From Amorphophallus konjac (lineage: Eukaryota; Streptophyta; Magnoliopsida; Alismatales; Araceae): a DNA stretch of 64,000 nt. The notes beneath the pieces were generated by a model. The model did not search any database. It had not been told where the DNA came from and saw only the letters and a program-made list of their open reading frames with translations. The DNA is taken from assembly GCA_022559845.1 (NCBI GenBank), contig CM040125.1, forward strand, positions 329,847,829 to 329,911,828, read 5' to 3'. Of this stretch, positions 45,579 through 58,260 are shown piece after piece (position 1 is the first letter of the stretch; every line of letters starts with the position of its first letter). Position numbers and translations under genes: made by a program.

Positions 45579-46661
45579 TATGCAATCAAAATTCAAGCAA
45601 CACAATTTACAAAGAAGCACACAAGTTGGAATGGTTACCGTTGATTTTTTTTATTTATTTGAACCTTGGTGAATTAATGACTTTAAACAAACTTTGGAGT
45701 GATTCACATAAGGGAGGAACCTAGTTTCAATGTAAGTTCACGTCGATGCCAACTAAGAACACTCTCTCACCATGCATAGGCCAACTAAACCCGGGACTTG
45801 AAAGGTACAACCTGCTCGTCGTCCGTGAGGGAATGCACGGGTGCGGGGACTTACGGAGACTTGGTTTAGGAATTTCCAGTCCAAAGAGACGGAATGCTCA
45901 ATGGAGGGTCCTTCCTTCACCAAGAGGGGGGTGTGGCTCCTAAAAAGTGTGGGGAGAGGAGGTCTCCCAAAACAAATGCAAAGATGAATGTAAAACTAAT
46001 GCAAAATAGAGACAATATATATGCATGAACATGATATGATAAGAATGAGGTAGAACACACAGGAAAAGAGATCACTGCGGACACTCAGGGAAATGACGCC
46101 CTTAACCCTGCCGCTATATTATGAAAAGGTGCCCCTGTGAGGGGCATCAATTCCTGTGGAAATTTTTTTTTCGGATAGGGTAGGGAAATGGCGCCCTGCA
46201 CCCTGTCGCTAAATGGTGAAACAGCGCCCCTGTGAAGGGCGCTAATTCCCAGTGAAATTTTTCTTTTCAGAGGGCCGGGGAAATGGCGCCCTGCACCCTG
46301 TCGCTATATTGTGAAACAGCGCCCCGGTGAAGGGCGCTAATTCCCTGTGTCCTAGAAACACTCCAACGGCCAGAAAGCTTAAACAGTGAGAATAATAGGA
46401 AGAAACACTCACAAACTCCAATCATGGATCATGACAATCAAATATAAACATGAAATAAAGCATGGCATGCTAATTTTTTTTTTGATACCTAAATGGAATT
46501 TCTAAAAATCTAGCAAACTAACAAATCACATAGGGAGAGTGCTACGTGGAGCACAAAGGGAGGCACACCGTGGGTGCAAAAGGGGAGATGGCACACGTGG
46601 GTGCCCAAGGGGGAGGGTAATCAAAAGAAAAATAAAAGGAGTCCCACCGTGATCGCCAACT
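45579..46661 (-). other. Leader of the Tat-like element with primer site
   Basis: Between the 5' LTR and the ORF. The primer site at 46645-46660 (minus strand TTGGCGATCACGGTGG) adjoins the LTR and differs from the initiator-Met type; a tRNA-Arg or similar primer, as in Ogre-type elements, is plausible. Three 95-bp units with GGCGCC hairpins occupy 46091-46375. The rest shows no frame. Confidence 0.65.
46091..46375 (-). repeat. 95-bp leader repeat with GCGCCC hairpins
   Basis: Units begin AAATG(A/G)CGCC at 46091, 46186 and 46281. Each contains AGCGCCCC...GGGCGCT (a perfect 7-bp stem in units 2 and 3) followed by a T-run. The core resembles the GACGCC/GGCGTC motif of the U3 array of the same element. 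Confidence 0.85.
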
Positions 46662-48560
46662 TGTAGATTCTAAGAAATCCACTTAAGGAAAACTAAGAAT
46701 AATTAAAAGGGAAAAAGAAGAGGGAAGAGGAGAAAAGGGGGAGCATGCGAGGATGCTAAGGGAAATGTAATCGCCAGAGATGCGAGAGCCTCAAAGATAT
46801 AACAATAAATAATGGAGGGATCGCGATATAAATACCTTTAAAGGCAGGGAGATTGTAAGAGACAACTTCCTTCCCTTCCAACTGGCCGGCCGATGGAGGG
46901 AGTTCTTCTTATAGATTACCCTTGCAAAGATCAAAGACAATAACCAATAAAAATAAGAATTAGAACTAAGGTGAGTGTAACATCAAATTCATAATAAAGA
47001 TAAGCATGAAAATCATGTATAAGAACACACCTTGGTGGGTGTTGCCCTTTTAAACCCCATGCAATGGGTGAGGATGAAAGTATGATGTTATGAAAATAGA
47101 AGTGTGCAAGTGTTGCACAAAAGGGGGTGTGCTAGAGTGCACAATGTGGAGATCTCAATATTGAGATAAAAAGAAATAAAAGGAAGAGATGGAATAATGA
47201 TGCATGCAATGCTAACAATAATAAAACAAAGAGATAAGAGAAGGGGAAAGCCTAGTGGTTTTAAGGATGAAGATCTTCAATGGAGGAAGAAGAGGATGTA
47301 GAACTCCATAGATGTAGAGGCTTCGAATCTTCAATAGAGAAAGAAGAATTCCATGGATGAAGCTTTTAGGTGCATGGGAGTCTTCCTCCTTGAGCCTTTG
47401 GTCCAGATGTCCTTAACACAAGGGAGAGAGGGGTCCTATTTATAGGGGTGAAATTCGGAGTTAATTCCAAGGAAAATTAGGAAAACATGTTTTAGTTGGA
47501 TTTAGAATGAGATAAACATTGCCCAAGTGTCCCCTCAACATTAGAAAGCATTAGGAGTCCTTTCCAGAGTGAAAAGGGGCTCAAAATGGGGAAAGAATGA
47601 GGTTCTGCCGGAGTTCGGAATTGAACAAGAATTGATGACCGGACAGACAGTCGCTATTTAAAATAACGCCCGCAGAGGCGTCGTCATTTTGGAGGCATTT
47701 CGAGACGGATTCAGACTTTCCGAAATTTGAAAAGAATTGGCGACTTTGATGGGGTCGCTATTTGGAATTCAATACGAATTTCGGGCGGATTTAAAATCTC
47801 AAAATATAGCAATGAAAATGACGACTTTCCACGCTGTCGTCAGTTGAAACAACGACTTGTACATTGTCGTGAATCAAAAATAATTAAAAAAAAGCCAAAA
47901 GGAAATGACGACCACCCATTTGGGCGTCAATTGAAATGACGCCTCCGTGAGGGACGTTACTTCAAATTATGCAAAACATGGCCATTTTTTATTTTTCATT
48001 ATTATTTTTCTCATTTTTTAGGTGGACGTGCACTAATTGTGCCGAATCCAATTCCTATTTTTTCGTATTTTTCTGACATCCGGAAGGCCACCAAATCACC
48101 CCTGAAAAGAGGGTCAAAAATAATATTAAAATATTCTAAATTAAAATTGACGTAATTTGAAATGTCGTCATTTACCTTTTTTTATTTTATTTAAAAATCA
48201 AACAACGCCCCCTTCCATGTCGTTAATTCTATAAAAATCTGAAAAAAACTCCAAAAAATCCAGAAAAATAGAAAAAAATGAAATGTATGGACGCCTCATC
48301 AAAGAGGCGTCATTTTCACTTTTTTAAAATTATTTTTAAAATAAAATGACGCCCCCCTCATGTCGTTATGTTTTAGAAAATCCATAAAAATGGAGAAAAA
48401 TACCCAAAAAATCCAAGAAAATAGGGGAAAATAAGAAAAGGGAGAAATCTAATAAAAATGGGAAAAACCACTCAAACAAAGTTAATTTGAGGGTCAAATT
48501 GGGGCATTGCGAGGTAATATGAGATGTGATCACAGTAACGTCAATTTTGGCGTGTCTACA
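46662..48560 (-). repeat. 5' LTR of Tat-like element
   Basis: A 1899-bp LTR collinear with 37069-38980, with TATA at 47436-47445 and the GACGCC array at 47630-48370. It is directly followed by the target duplication CCATA and LINE sequence. Confidence 0.92.
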
Positions 48561-48565
48561 CCATA

Positions 48566-49854
48566 CTCTAGATGATTCACTGTTGCAGGTGATTCCCTCT
48601 CTCATCTCTGATCAACAAAACCAAGCCATTGTATCCCTTCCCACTGCTTAGGAAATCAAAGAGGCGGTGTGGGTCATGGTAGGTAATAGTGCACCGGGCC
48701 CGGATGCTCTTACCGGTATTTTCTACACTACCTATTGGGACATCATCAGCAAAGATGTGGAAGTAGTGGTCTGCGGTTTCTTTCAAGGTTTTCCTTTACC
48801 CAAAGGAGTTACTTCTAGCATCATTGCTCTTATTCTTAAAGTCAGGCTTCCTTCACACTTTGGCGAATTCCGCCCAATCAGCCTTTGTAACTTTAGCTAT
48901 AAGATCATTTCCCGTATCTTCTGTGCCAGACTTACTAATATTTTGCCACAAATCATTTTTGAGGAATAAGGCGCCTTCGTGAAGGGCAGGCATATCTTTG
49001 ATAATATGTCATTGGCTAGGCAAATGATTTCTGACCTTGGCAGGAAGGTGCGCGGCCATAATGTTGCTTTCAAATTGGACATGATGAAAGCTTATGATAG
49101 AGTGGAGTGGGATTTTCTATTGGCAGTGCTTCGGAGGTTTGCTTTCTGCAATAGATTTACTTCTTACATAGCCATGATGATCTCTAACTGTTGGTTTTCT
49201 GTTCTTTTTAATGGATCTATTGCGGGGTATTTCCACTCCCCACGTGACATTAGACAAGGCAACCCCCTTGCACCGGCTCTCTTCATTATAATGGAAGAAG
49301 TCCTTAGTAGGGGCCTTACGAACCTGCACCTTCAAGGAATCCTCAAGCCTTTTTTTTGTCCCAGAGGCTGTCCGGTTATCACGCATCTGCTATATGCGGA
49401 TGATACCCTCCTCTTTCTCAATGGTCACGCCTCTAACATCCATAGCATTATGAAGTTTTTTAAGGCCTATGAGAATTCCTCGGGGTATAAAATCAATCCC
49501 TCCAAGAGCAGTTTTCATTTGGCTAGGTCTGCTCCTCTGAGGGTGGCCTCTAAAATCTCTGATATTACAAGCTTCCGGCAGCAAAGTGGTTCTATTATGT
49601 ATCTCGGCGTCCCCATTCGGTAAGGGAGAACCTTGGTGACGGACTATAAGCCCCTTATTGAGAAGGTGAGTGCTCGAATAGGCTCATGGAACTCCAGGAT
49701 GATGTCCCAAGATGTCAAAGTGACTTTAATTAACTCTGTTATTAGTTCCCTTCCAATATACCTTGCGGCCGTTGCCTCAGTTCCCAAATCTGTCCTTGTG
49801 TTCATTGAACGCCTCTGTGCGGCTTTCTTCACAGGAGACTCTGATGGATACCAG
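48566..49854 (+). pseudogene. L1-like LINE ORF2, reverse transcriptase
   Basis: Continuation of the LINE in one frame with three stops (near 48650, at 48967 and at 49621). RT motifs in order: APGPDALTGIFYTTYW; FRPISLCNFSYKIISRI; VAFKLDMMKAYDRVEWDFL (motif A with catalytic Asp); RQGNPLAPALFIIMEEVL (motif B); ITHLLYADDTLLFL (motif C, YADD intact); GYKINPSKS (motif D); YLGVPI (motif E); then the thumb region EKVSARIGSWNSRMMS and INSVISSLPIYL. It is cut at 49854/49855 by the LTR of copia Z, so the C-terminal zinc knuckle, 3' UTR and poly(A) are missing. Motifs are well kept despite the stops, so the insertion is old but not ancient. Confidence 0.93.
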
Positions 49855-49965
49855 TGTTGGAACCCTGGTTTTGAGAATGTCATTCTATGAATCATGTTAA
49901 GATTGGAATACACACATATATATATATATACCTCATTCATAACTCATCTGTGTCAGTCAGCACCC

Positions 49966-50925
49966 AGGTCGATGCAAGTTTATGTTTATGCATTCATATA
50001 GGTCTGTGCATACATTGTGAGTCTTCATGCAAGGATAGCATATAGGTCAATGCATATTTTGTGTGTCTAAGGATAGCAAATAAGTCGGTGCATTTTTATC
50101 TTCTTATGCATATCAGGTCCGTGGATATTCTCATCAGCATGCAGGTCGGTGCAGTCTTTATGGAATGCATATGCAGTCGGTGCATATTTTACCTTAAGTG
50201 TATTAAGGTCTGTCCACGCCTCTGAAGTAATGCACACTAGGTCAGTGCATTTCTTTTTGTAGAATGCACATATAGTCGGTGCACTTTTTTGCCTTACACA
50301 TATATAGATCGGTGCATACGCAAGCATTTGGTAAAATAAGGTCGGTGCAATCTTCGCTTCTCTGCTCATATAGTCAGTGCACATTCTGTGTGTATGCACA
50401 CCAGGTCAGTGCATGTTCTAATGTGTGTACATAAGGTCGGTGCAATTTTTTCCTCGAGCATGTAGAAGTCAGTGCATTCTTTGCATAGGGTAGATCAAGT
50501 CGGTGCATACTCTACTTTGTGCGATATAGGTCCGTGCATGTTTCACATTAAGCGTATAATGGTCAGTGCAACTTTTGCATCAAGCTCATATAGGTCGGTG
50601 CAATTTTTGTTGCTACACGCATGCAAGGGTCGGTGCACGTTTATGTCTCGTGCATACAGAAGTCGGTGCACTCCTGATGACTACATGTATAGTCGATGCA
50701 CATTTTATCATATGCATATAAGAGTCAGTGCATTATCTGCATCTTTCACATTAGGGTCGGTGCATGGTTTATCTTAGGCATGTAAGGGTCGGTTCATGTG
50801 TCTGCCTTATGCATTCAAAACTCAGTGTACGTCTGTCTAATGCATGTAAAATGTCTGTGCCCTCAAGTCTGTGTATGTCTCTAGTCGATGCACGTTTCGC
50901 ATCATTCATATAACGAGTCTGTGCA
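49966..50925 (+). repeat. 31-copy GTCGGTGCA array in U3 of copia Z
   Basis: About 31 copies of (A/T)(A/G)GTC(G/A/T)GTGCA spaced 26-44 bp (mean about 31), for example at 50083, 50143, 50273, 50340, 50436, 50498, 50593, 50628, 50661 and 50755. Only the 9-11 bp core is conserved; the 20 bp between copies are not. Selection or gene conversion acting on the core is a better fit than a recent satellite expansion. Confidence 0.9.
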
Positions 50926-51197
50926 TATGAATGTCCTTATGAACTCTAGCTCACCAAGTGTTTGATTAAATGCCTCTGTTTTAATTGGCAGGATAAATGA
51001 AATTCCCATGAGTGAGGCACGTGTTCCAAGACTATGTGACTGAAGCACGTGATTCGAGGAGACTTGCTCTCCAAGAACTCTCAGCCATGTGTCTTTCTCT
51101 CATCCTCTAGATCTGACACGTGGACTCCGATAAGCGAGCTCATGGTGGAATTTTTGGGCGAAAACGTGATTTTCAAGCGCCTTAATTTCGCAAGCTT

Positions 51198-51205
51198 TAT
51201 ATATA
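51198..51205 (+). promoter_or_regulatory. TATA box of copia Z LTR
   Basis: TTTATATATAGAAG, about 270 bp downstream of the motif array. It is nearly the same sequence as the copia B TATA region. Confidence 0.65.
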
Positions 51206-51977
51206 GAAGACCCAGTCGCGCCTTCGATTGATGATGGAATTTTGAAGAAAAAGTCCGAGAGAGAAAAAGAGATCTGAGAAGAAAAACAGAGTGTCGTATT
51301 TCAGCAGAAATCTGAGAGAAAGAAGAGGGTGAGTCTGAGAGTGAAAGGTGATCGTGAGATAGTGAAGAAGAGGGATCTCGAGAGAAGATATTGTGAAGCA
51401 ATTGAAGCAAGTCTTGAAGATATGTTCTCCACTGTGACATCTGGATTAGATCCAAGGCACATTGCTCCTGCGTGAGCATTTCGGTTTGTCTTTAATGTCA
51501 GCCTTCTGATGCTGAACATTTTGATTATCTATTTTCATTTTTCACACTTTTTCTAAGCTGTGTATCAGCGGTGGCATAAGCTATAAGGCCCAGCGGTTTG
51601 AAGCTATGAATCAGTGGTGGCTTAAGCTGTAATGCCCAGTGGTTGAAGCTCTGAATCAACGGATTGTTGGCAAGCTGTGAGGCCCAGCCGTTCAAGCTGT
51701 TTGATAGCAAAATCCACACTCTGGTTGGAGTGTGGGGTGGATGTAGGTCCTGAGGACTGAACCACCTAAAAAGTTCTTGCGTACTGTGGTTTGATTTCCA
51801 ATGTGTCAACTGTTAGATGTATGCTAGGCTCGTTCCTATCTATAATCCTGACATGTTTTTAATTCCACATTAGTCTAAAGTCTTCAGGTTAAGTTTTAAT
51901 TTGAACAAGTTTTTAGAGGGAGATTCATTCATCCCCCCTCTGAATCTTGGTTTGCACCACTACATCGTGCTAACAAT

Positions 51978-51989
51978 TGGTATCAGAGC
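51978..51989 (+). other. Primer binding site of copia Z
   Basis: TGGTATCAGAGC, the canonical initiator tRNA-Met primer site, two bases after the LTR. Confidence 0.92.
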
Positions 51990-52099
51990 AGGAATCTATA
52001 ACAGAAGGTCCAACGACCTGCAGATTATATCTGTCTCATTTTTTGTGCAAGTTGCTTTCATCTCGTTCATTGCTGTCTTCGATCTGAACTGTAATTGTT

Positions 52100-54011
52100 T
52101 GAAGTGGCTGAAATTCCTCAATTTACTGGTATTTAGTTTTTTGACTGGTTTGGGAAATTTAGAGACTACGTTATTTCTGTTGATCCTAATTTGTGGATAC
52201 TTATTGCACTCAGTCCATATGACATTCCAGAGAATAAATCCCAATGGAATGCTTCAGATAGACTGAAGTTTTCTGAGAATCAAAAGGCCCTGGAACTAAC
52301 GAGAAGGGCGATAAATGCTAACCAATTTCCATTCATTTCTAAGTGCAAGAGTGCCATTGGAATCATCAACATGATAGCAGCCAGCAAAGGTGAAGATGAA
52401 GTGAAGTGCCCATGGCCAGAAATCACAACAGTGATCAGATGGAAGATTCATCTTCACAGGTAAATTCTGAAACTGATAACTTTAGTTTTGAAGATCTTGT
52501 TGTAATGCATGAACATTTGATTGAAAAATATGAGAAAGTAAAGTCTGAAAAGATAAAGCTAAGAAGAGAAATGATCTCTGAAATTACACGTTTAAAAGCA
52601 GAGAATAAAAATCTAAAATCAGACATGAAAAAGATAGAAGGTTCTTGTGAGAAATGTTTATCTGTGAACAAATTAAATGCCAGCATTCAATCTGACAAAA
52701 TTGAAGACACATGTAATAAATGTGCTTTCTTAAAGGAATTGATTGAAGATCTTGACTCTGATGATAACATGCAAAAGAGTCTAATCAGGTCATTAAAAGA
52801 AGAAAATGAGTTATTGCTTGAAAAGAAAAAGGAAGCTAATGAATATGAAGATAAATTGTTGGAAGAAAACAGTCATTTGAAAGAACAGAACAAAAATCTA
52901 ATGGTCCTGAACGTTGTTATGTCAGAAAAATGGTTAGCTATAAAAAAGAAAAAATCTATCTTGAAAGAAAATGCAGCTAACTGTGAAACAAAGCTAAAAT
53001 AGAATATAGACAAACTCCAAAGTTTGAATGATGCTTTGCATCATCAAGCAATTTCCTGTGAAAATGACATTTCTAATTATGAGATCAGCAATGCTTCTTT
53101 GCAAATTAAAATTGAAGATCTGAAAAACTCATTGGCAAAATTCGTTAAAGGGAAAGACAATTTGAATAAACTTCTTGGCTCGAATGTAAATTTTCAGAAA
53201 GAGGGTTTGGGCTATAGTCCAGTTAATAAGAAAGTTAATGGCAAGAAGAATTCAACTGTGTTTGTAAAAAGCTCAGAACAAAAAAAATTCTCTGGATCAT
53301 CTGTTTTTCATTTTACTACTCAGAAATTAGAAAATTCAATTAAAAATCTAAAAAAGGTTGAAAAATAGAAAAATAAGAACAATGATCCTCCTGTGAATGT
53401 CCTCAATACTTCGGGTCACATAATGAACAAACCTGTCACCAAATTGCATGGATGTCACTACTGTGGTAGGAAAGGACATGTTATAGATGATTGCATTGTT
53501 TTGAGAAATGATGAGTTAGATGCATGCAAACATGTAAATACAGCTAAAAACAAACCTGTGAAAAGATTTGTTAGAAATGCTTCTGATGCATGCTTTTACT
53601 GTGGAAAAAGAGGTCATTACATGCATAACTGTAATTTAATGAAACAAGAAAAATCAAACTTTTAGAAAAATTCATGCTCAAAATAGTTATGTTAATAAGC
53701 ATGCTAGAAGATCTGAAACTCAGAAGGTTACATGTTTTAAATGTGGAAAGTTTGGGCATGTTAAATCTAACTGTTGGTTTGTGAAAGACAATGCGATCTA
53801 TCTTGCTCACAAGAAACATTCTGCATTTAGGAGAGTTCATGATCATGTCTGCATGCATAAACTTCTCATATGCAATAATTGTGGAAGACTAGGCCACATT
53901 ATTTCTGAATGTTCTTGGATAAGTGATTGGAATAATTGGAGAGCACCAATGTGGGGTGCTACTAATCATGCTAGACCTAAGTACTCTCAGGCTCCAAGAT
54001 ATTTCGAATAA
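52100..54011 (+). pseudogene. Copia Z gag with four zinc knuckles, internally deleted
   Basis: Gag of the copia type, broken by several stops and frameshifts. The N-terminal domain is recognisable (PQFTGI..FDWFGKFRDYV, LWILIALSPYDIP, about 52105-52250), then NQFPFISKCKSAIGIINMI. The sequence then passes to SSSQVNSETDNFSFEDL (about 52450) and a long coiled coil (52500-53160), skipping about 200 residues present in copia A gag: the rest of the capsid-like domain and the first knuckle. NFQKEGLGY is conserved near 53190. Four CCHC knuckles follow: CHYCGRKGHVIDDC, CFYCGKRGHYMHNC, CFKCGKFGHVKSNC, CNNCGRLGHIISEC (53450-53915). The first two and last two are separated by a frameshift near 53665. Multiple intact knuckles suggest that RNA binding was retained longest. 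Confidence 0.88.
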
Positions 54012-55832
54012 CTTTTTGGATGCAGGTGTGCTCCTGTGGATAAAATAAAATGGGGTTAAATAAAATCAGGGCACAAAGGTTAGTTAAACCCCACTTCTCA
54101 ATTCTTTTCATTGAAATTGCCTAAATAATGCTCTCTGTGGAATGCTGCATGCTTGATTGGAATAAATTGATGATTGATGCCATCTTATTTTGAGTAATAC
54201 ATGCTGACAATCAAATTCATGCAAATTCCATGTGAGATCTTGTTAAGTTAGTCATTCATGTTCATGAGTAGATGCATAAGTCTGCATGACTTCCTGGTAT
54301 ATCAAATGGAAGTTGGGAGAAGGGCATATGTCTTCTGTCTGGAAACCCATGCCATGTGTAGAGGCTAGACCTCTACCAAGTACCAAGAGTCCAAAACATT
54401 GCATGTAGTTTAAATCTGAAATGTGCATTTAGTTAATGCATCTCTGTCTACCCTATGAAAAACAAGTAATGCTTGATTGAAATCTCTGCACATTTTGAGG
54501 GGGAGCAAAGCTGATTGGAGATTGTGTGCATAATGTTTTGGGGGTGGATTGTCGGTTGAATATTGCTGCATTGCTGCTTGATCATTGGGTTAAATGTGTC
54601 TGATGAGTAGTGAAGTGCTGCTACTGAGATATTGATCTTGGAATCAGTTTGAGTCTGGTCTAAGGTAAAAGGTCAGTTGTATGAGAATTGGTTTTTCGAA
54701 ATACTAAGTTTTTCACAAGCTGAAGGCTGAATATTGCTAGATTATAGAGAAGGCTGGTAGTCTTTTGATAGACTTTAAGGCTGAGTCTTTGGATGTGTGC
54801 TATTTGGGACTTAGTCTTAACCTTGCTCTTTAGTGGCCTTCATTCATACCTCATTGCTCATCTTATCTTTGACTTATCCACTTTCCAGTTCTCATCTATT
54901 CTTCATAATAAATTCATAGACTATGTTATTCAGGGCGAGTAAAGTATGAAATCTGTCACCTTTACTTATCTTCAACAATCAACTACTAAGATAACTCTGG
55001 ATTGAGAACAAAATTGTTGATCTTAACTGAAGTGTGATTTTCTGTGTATGCAGATTAAATCTTATCTTAAAATACTCACAATTAACCTTGAATGATTCTT
55101 CAATGGTCTTAAAACAGTCCAAATTGGAACTGCACAGAAAGTTGTCTAAAAATCTGAAAGTCATTAGTAATAAGTCAATCTGATAGGAAATCTGGTGTTT
55201 ATATGGTCCTTAAGCCAAGTTTTAAGAAAATTCTGTTAAAAGACCAGGGAATACGCCATTCAATGAAAAATGAAATAGGTAGAGCAATGGCATATTATTT
55301 GAGAAACTGACCATCTGTTTCAAAGAAATTCAGAGGTCAAGTCATGATAATAAATGCTATCTCTGTTCACAATACGAAGCATAAAGGTAAACTGCACTTA
55401 GTAACTAGGGATTCTGGTGTTTAATCGACATGTCTCCTTGAGTAAAAAGGTGCGGTAATATTGGAATGCTCAATCAAAATTTATAAAAGTTCAATGAAAA
55501 ATATGGTTGACTCTGGGGTCTTTTCAGTAAACTGAAACTGTTTTAAGTTTAATATAAAATAGATTTTTCAATCAGTTTTGGCTAATGAAAATGACTAGTA
55601 AGATTAATGATTTCTCTGATTGGGCAGTGTCCTTGATAAAACTGATTTATTTCCATTGAGTTTGCTTCATAGGAATTATTTGTGAAGATTCACATTATAA
55701 GATATAATCGCATATGCCGGGAATCACAAAGAGGCTTGGAAAGGCATTTTCTTTTAAGTAAAGGGTAGCATGGGTATTAACTGTTGAAATTGGTAAAGTT
55801 GACAGTATTTCATATAAAATACCCTACCCTAC
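54012..55832 (+). other. Non-coding interval of copia Z where pol would lie
   Basis: 1.8 kb of AT-rich DNA with no frame or motif of protease, integrase, RT or RNase H on either strand. GAGGGGGAGCAAAG at 54498-54511 is a polypurine-like run. I see nothing else. Confidence 0.7.
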
Positions 55833-57141
55833 TTGCATTGTCTATCATACCCTCTTCATTCAAGCCGAATCCTCCTCCCGCATTTACGAATCCGTCTCTC
55901 GTGCCGAGACCGTGAGCCTAGTCTCTCCAGTTTCCCTTTCTACATATCTTCTTTTCGTTCTTCTACGATTCGTCCTCCACTCTTCATTGCTTCTACCTTG
56001 TCGTCTCCGGCCGCCGAGAGCAAGGGGAAGAGGAAGGCAATGGAGGAACAACTACCGGAGGATTCCTCGCCCGTGGAGGCTATAGAGTCGTCACCAAAGG
56101 AGAAAAGATTAAAGATGGCACAGGATCAAGATATAAGTTCTGAGGTGCCTAAAGAAGAGTTGGAAAAAGGGAATGAAAAGGAAGCGAGAACCACTCCCAC
56201 TACGACAGATACAACCTTTGAAGAAGAAGATGATCCCGCTAGAGCGTCAAAGCAAGCTGTAGTTTTTGAGTTATGGTTTTGATGATTTTGTGATTGTTAA
56301 GTTATGGTTTTGATGATAACTAAACTTAATGTGTGATTAAGGGATGATAACTAAACTTGTGGTTGATTGCTCATGCTCTTGTTATCTATGTATGGTTGAG
56401 ATGGCAAATGGCAACGGTTACATGGTCTTGATCCTTGGTTTGCATATGTTGGTTTTACAAGAGGCAAGAGACTTCATAATCTCTTTAATGTGAACAAGTA
56501 TGGTATTAACCTTAACTATCTTGCTTGCAGGATCAGCCTTATAATCCCATGGCAGTCGCCTGGATCAACCTTGTAATCCCATGGCAGTCGCCTGGTAAAC
56601 CAAACATGTGGACAAGTACCTTACTTTTCTACAATTCAAAATAGGTGGTATATGTCATGTACTGTCAAGAACCATTGGTAAGGCTCTTACCCTGTTATAC
56701 ACTCCTTGTTATTGAGTGTTCCATGAGGTTATTTCATGAACAATTTACTTGGGATGATTGAGTTTTATCTCTTAATTCTTAGCCCAGAACTTGATCCTTA
56801 CCTCAAAACATGTGTGTTTCAAAGTGTTCATATGCACCTAGTTCACGAGGTTTCAAGCCCTTGCAAACCTCGCCATCGTGCACCCTCGCACGTGGATCGA
56901 CCTACGTGGTCAGGTCACGGGGATCGATATTCCCTTAACTTGTTAACTTCAAGAGTGAGCATTGAACTTGTTTCAGGAGATTTCATGTAATGATAAGTGC
57001 TCAAAATGATTTGAACCTTCCCAATGCATAAACCAAGTTGAATCCAATCCCAAAATGCATGGATTTGATATGGACATGAAGCTCTTGACTTATGGACATG
57101 TTTCTTTGGGCTAACACTTCATTTTTGCAGGTATAGGTCTT

Positions 57142-57318
57142 TCCGGTCGACCAACGGACCATGGCCGGTCGACCAGAATTAACAGAATCGAAAAGATGGA
57201 GTGTTTGCAGGTTTCAGTTGACCGCCACATAGGGGTCGGTCGACCGGTTTTGCCAGAGCCAAAATATATTCTGACTGTAAAATTCCTGTCGACCGACCCA
57301 ATGCTTCCAGTCGATCAC
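57142..57318 (+). repeat. U3 cluster of GGTCGACC motifs, A' LTR
   Basis: GGTCGACC-type motifs at about 57147, 57172 and 57237 (the last as CGGTCGACCGG), plus variants GTTGACCG at 57227, TGTCGACCG at 57287 and AGTCGATCA at 57310. They lie upstream of TATAAAA at 57460. Confidence 0.8.
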
Positions 57319-57459
57319 CAGTCCCGAGGCCCCCTTTTGTTGACTTTTGTTTCAAGCTCGAGGAGAGGTATTTCTTCCCATTTGTTTAATCCCAATGACC
57401 CCATTTACACCATGATTTGGGGATCTGGTCTAGGGCTTGTCTATGGACCATTCAAGGGC

Positions 57460-57466
57460 TATAAAA
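57460..57466 (+). promoter_or_regulatory. TATA box of A' solo LTR
   Basis: GGGCTATAAAACATATCA, equivalent in position to TATAAAAA of the copia A LTRs, with the following CATTTGG/CACTTTGGGGTCA context also similar. Confidence 0.65.
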
Positions 57467-58110
57467 CATATCATTTGGAGTCATAAACCTTAAGGATCCA
57501 AGAGCTTCAAAGGAAGATCAAGAGGGTGCTGTCCAAGGAGGAAGAAGAAGGGTACTGTAGCCGTGAACAGTACTCTATGCAGCAAGTGTTCTTCATCCAT
57601 TCTCAACCCATTGAAGGCATATCTAAAGCCAACCTCCTCCAAGGAAGAGAAGAGCCAAGCAAGCAAGCAAGGATTCCAAGAAGAGTGCCTAAGGGAGAAA
57701 GAAGAGAAGCCAAGCAAGCAAGAAAGGAGAAAAGCCAAGCAAGCACGGATTGAAGCTCCGGTCAAGTGATGATCGAAGATACATTCGAGACCTATAGCAT
57801 CCATTCAAAGGGAACCGAAATCAGAAGTTTTCTAAACTAAGTCTCATCGTCTTTATGTTTTGGGTGTTGTAATTGTGTTCATCATAAACTGCAAGAACTT
57901 GTGTGTGTGTGTGTGTGGATCATTGTTGGATCCATGGTCATGTGTGTGTGTGTCGTATTTGATTCGTGTGTGTGCGTGGATCTTCCTAGATCTGCATTTG
58001 TGTGTGTGTGGGTCTATTTAGATCCGTTCTGTCTCTTGTGTGTGGATTGCTGCACTTGTCGCAGCGTGCGTGTGTTTTGTTGATCCGCTTGTTGGATCGT
58101 GTTGGAGACT

Positions 58111-58260
<150 letters not shown>

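Larger units (their letters stand above)
37069..48560 (-). mobile_element. Non-autonomous Tat-like LTR retrotransposon
   Basis: An 11,492-bp element with LTRs at 37069-38980 and 46662-48560 and a perfect 5-bp target duplication CCATA (37064-37068 and 48561-48565). LTR ends are TGTAGA/TCTACA. The primer site (minus strand, 46645-46660) and the polypurine tract with GGGGCAAC before TGTAGACAC (38981-38996) place it on the minus strand and resemble Tat/Ogre gypsy elements. The 7.7-kb interior has one long ORF (43482-45578, proline-rich, unrecognised) and no protease, RT, RNase H or integrase motif. LTR identity is about 96 percent by eye, so it is younger than copia A. It is inserted in the LINE. 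Confidence 0.92.
49855..51975 (+). repeat. 5' LTR of copia Z
   Basis: A 2121-bp LTR, TGTTGGAACCC...GCTAACA. U3 is dominated by the GTCGGTGCA array (49966-50925). A TATA box lies at 51198-51205, followed by GGGGTGGATGTAGG (about 51733-51746), the hairpin AACCAC 51760-51765 / GTGGTT 51786-51791, and the U5 hairpin AGATTCA/TGAATCT (51921-51927 with 51941-51947) around a 13-nt C-rich loop. Confidence 0.85.

Noticed and set aside
44868..45644. Plus-strand 258-codon Arg-rich frame opposite the proline-rich ORF
   Set aside because: It is the antisense of the 84-bp repeat and runs against the element's orientation.
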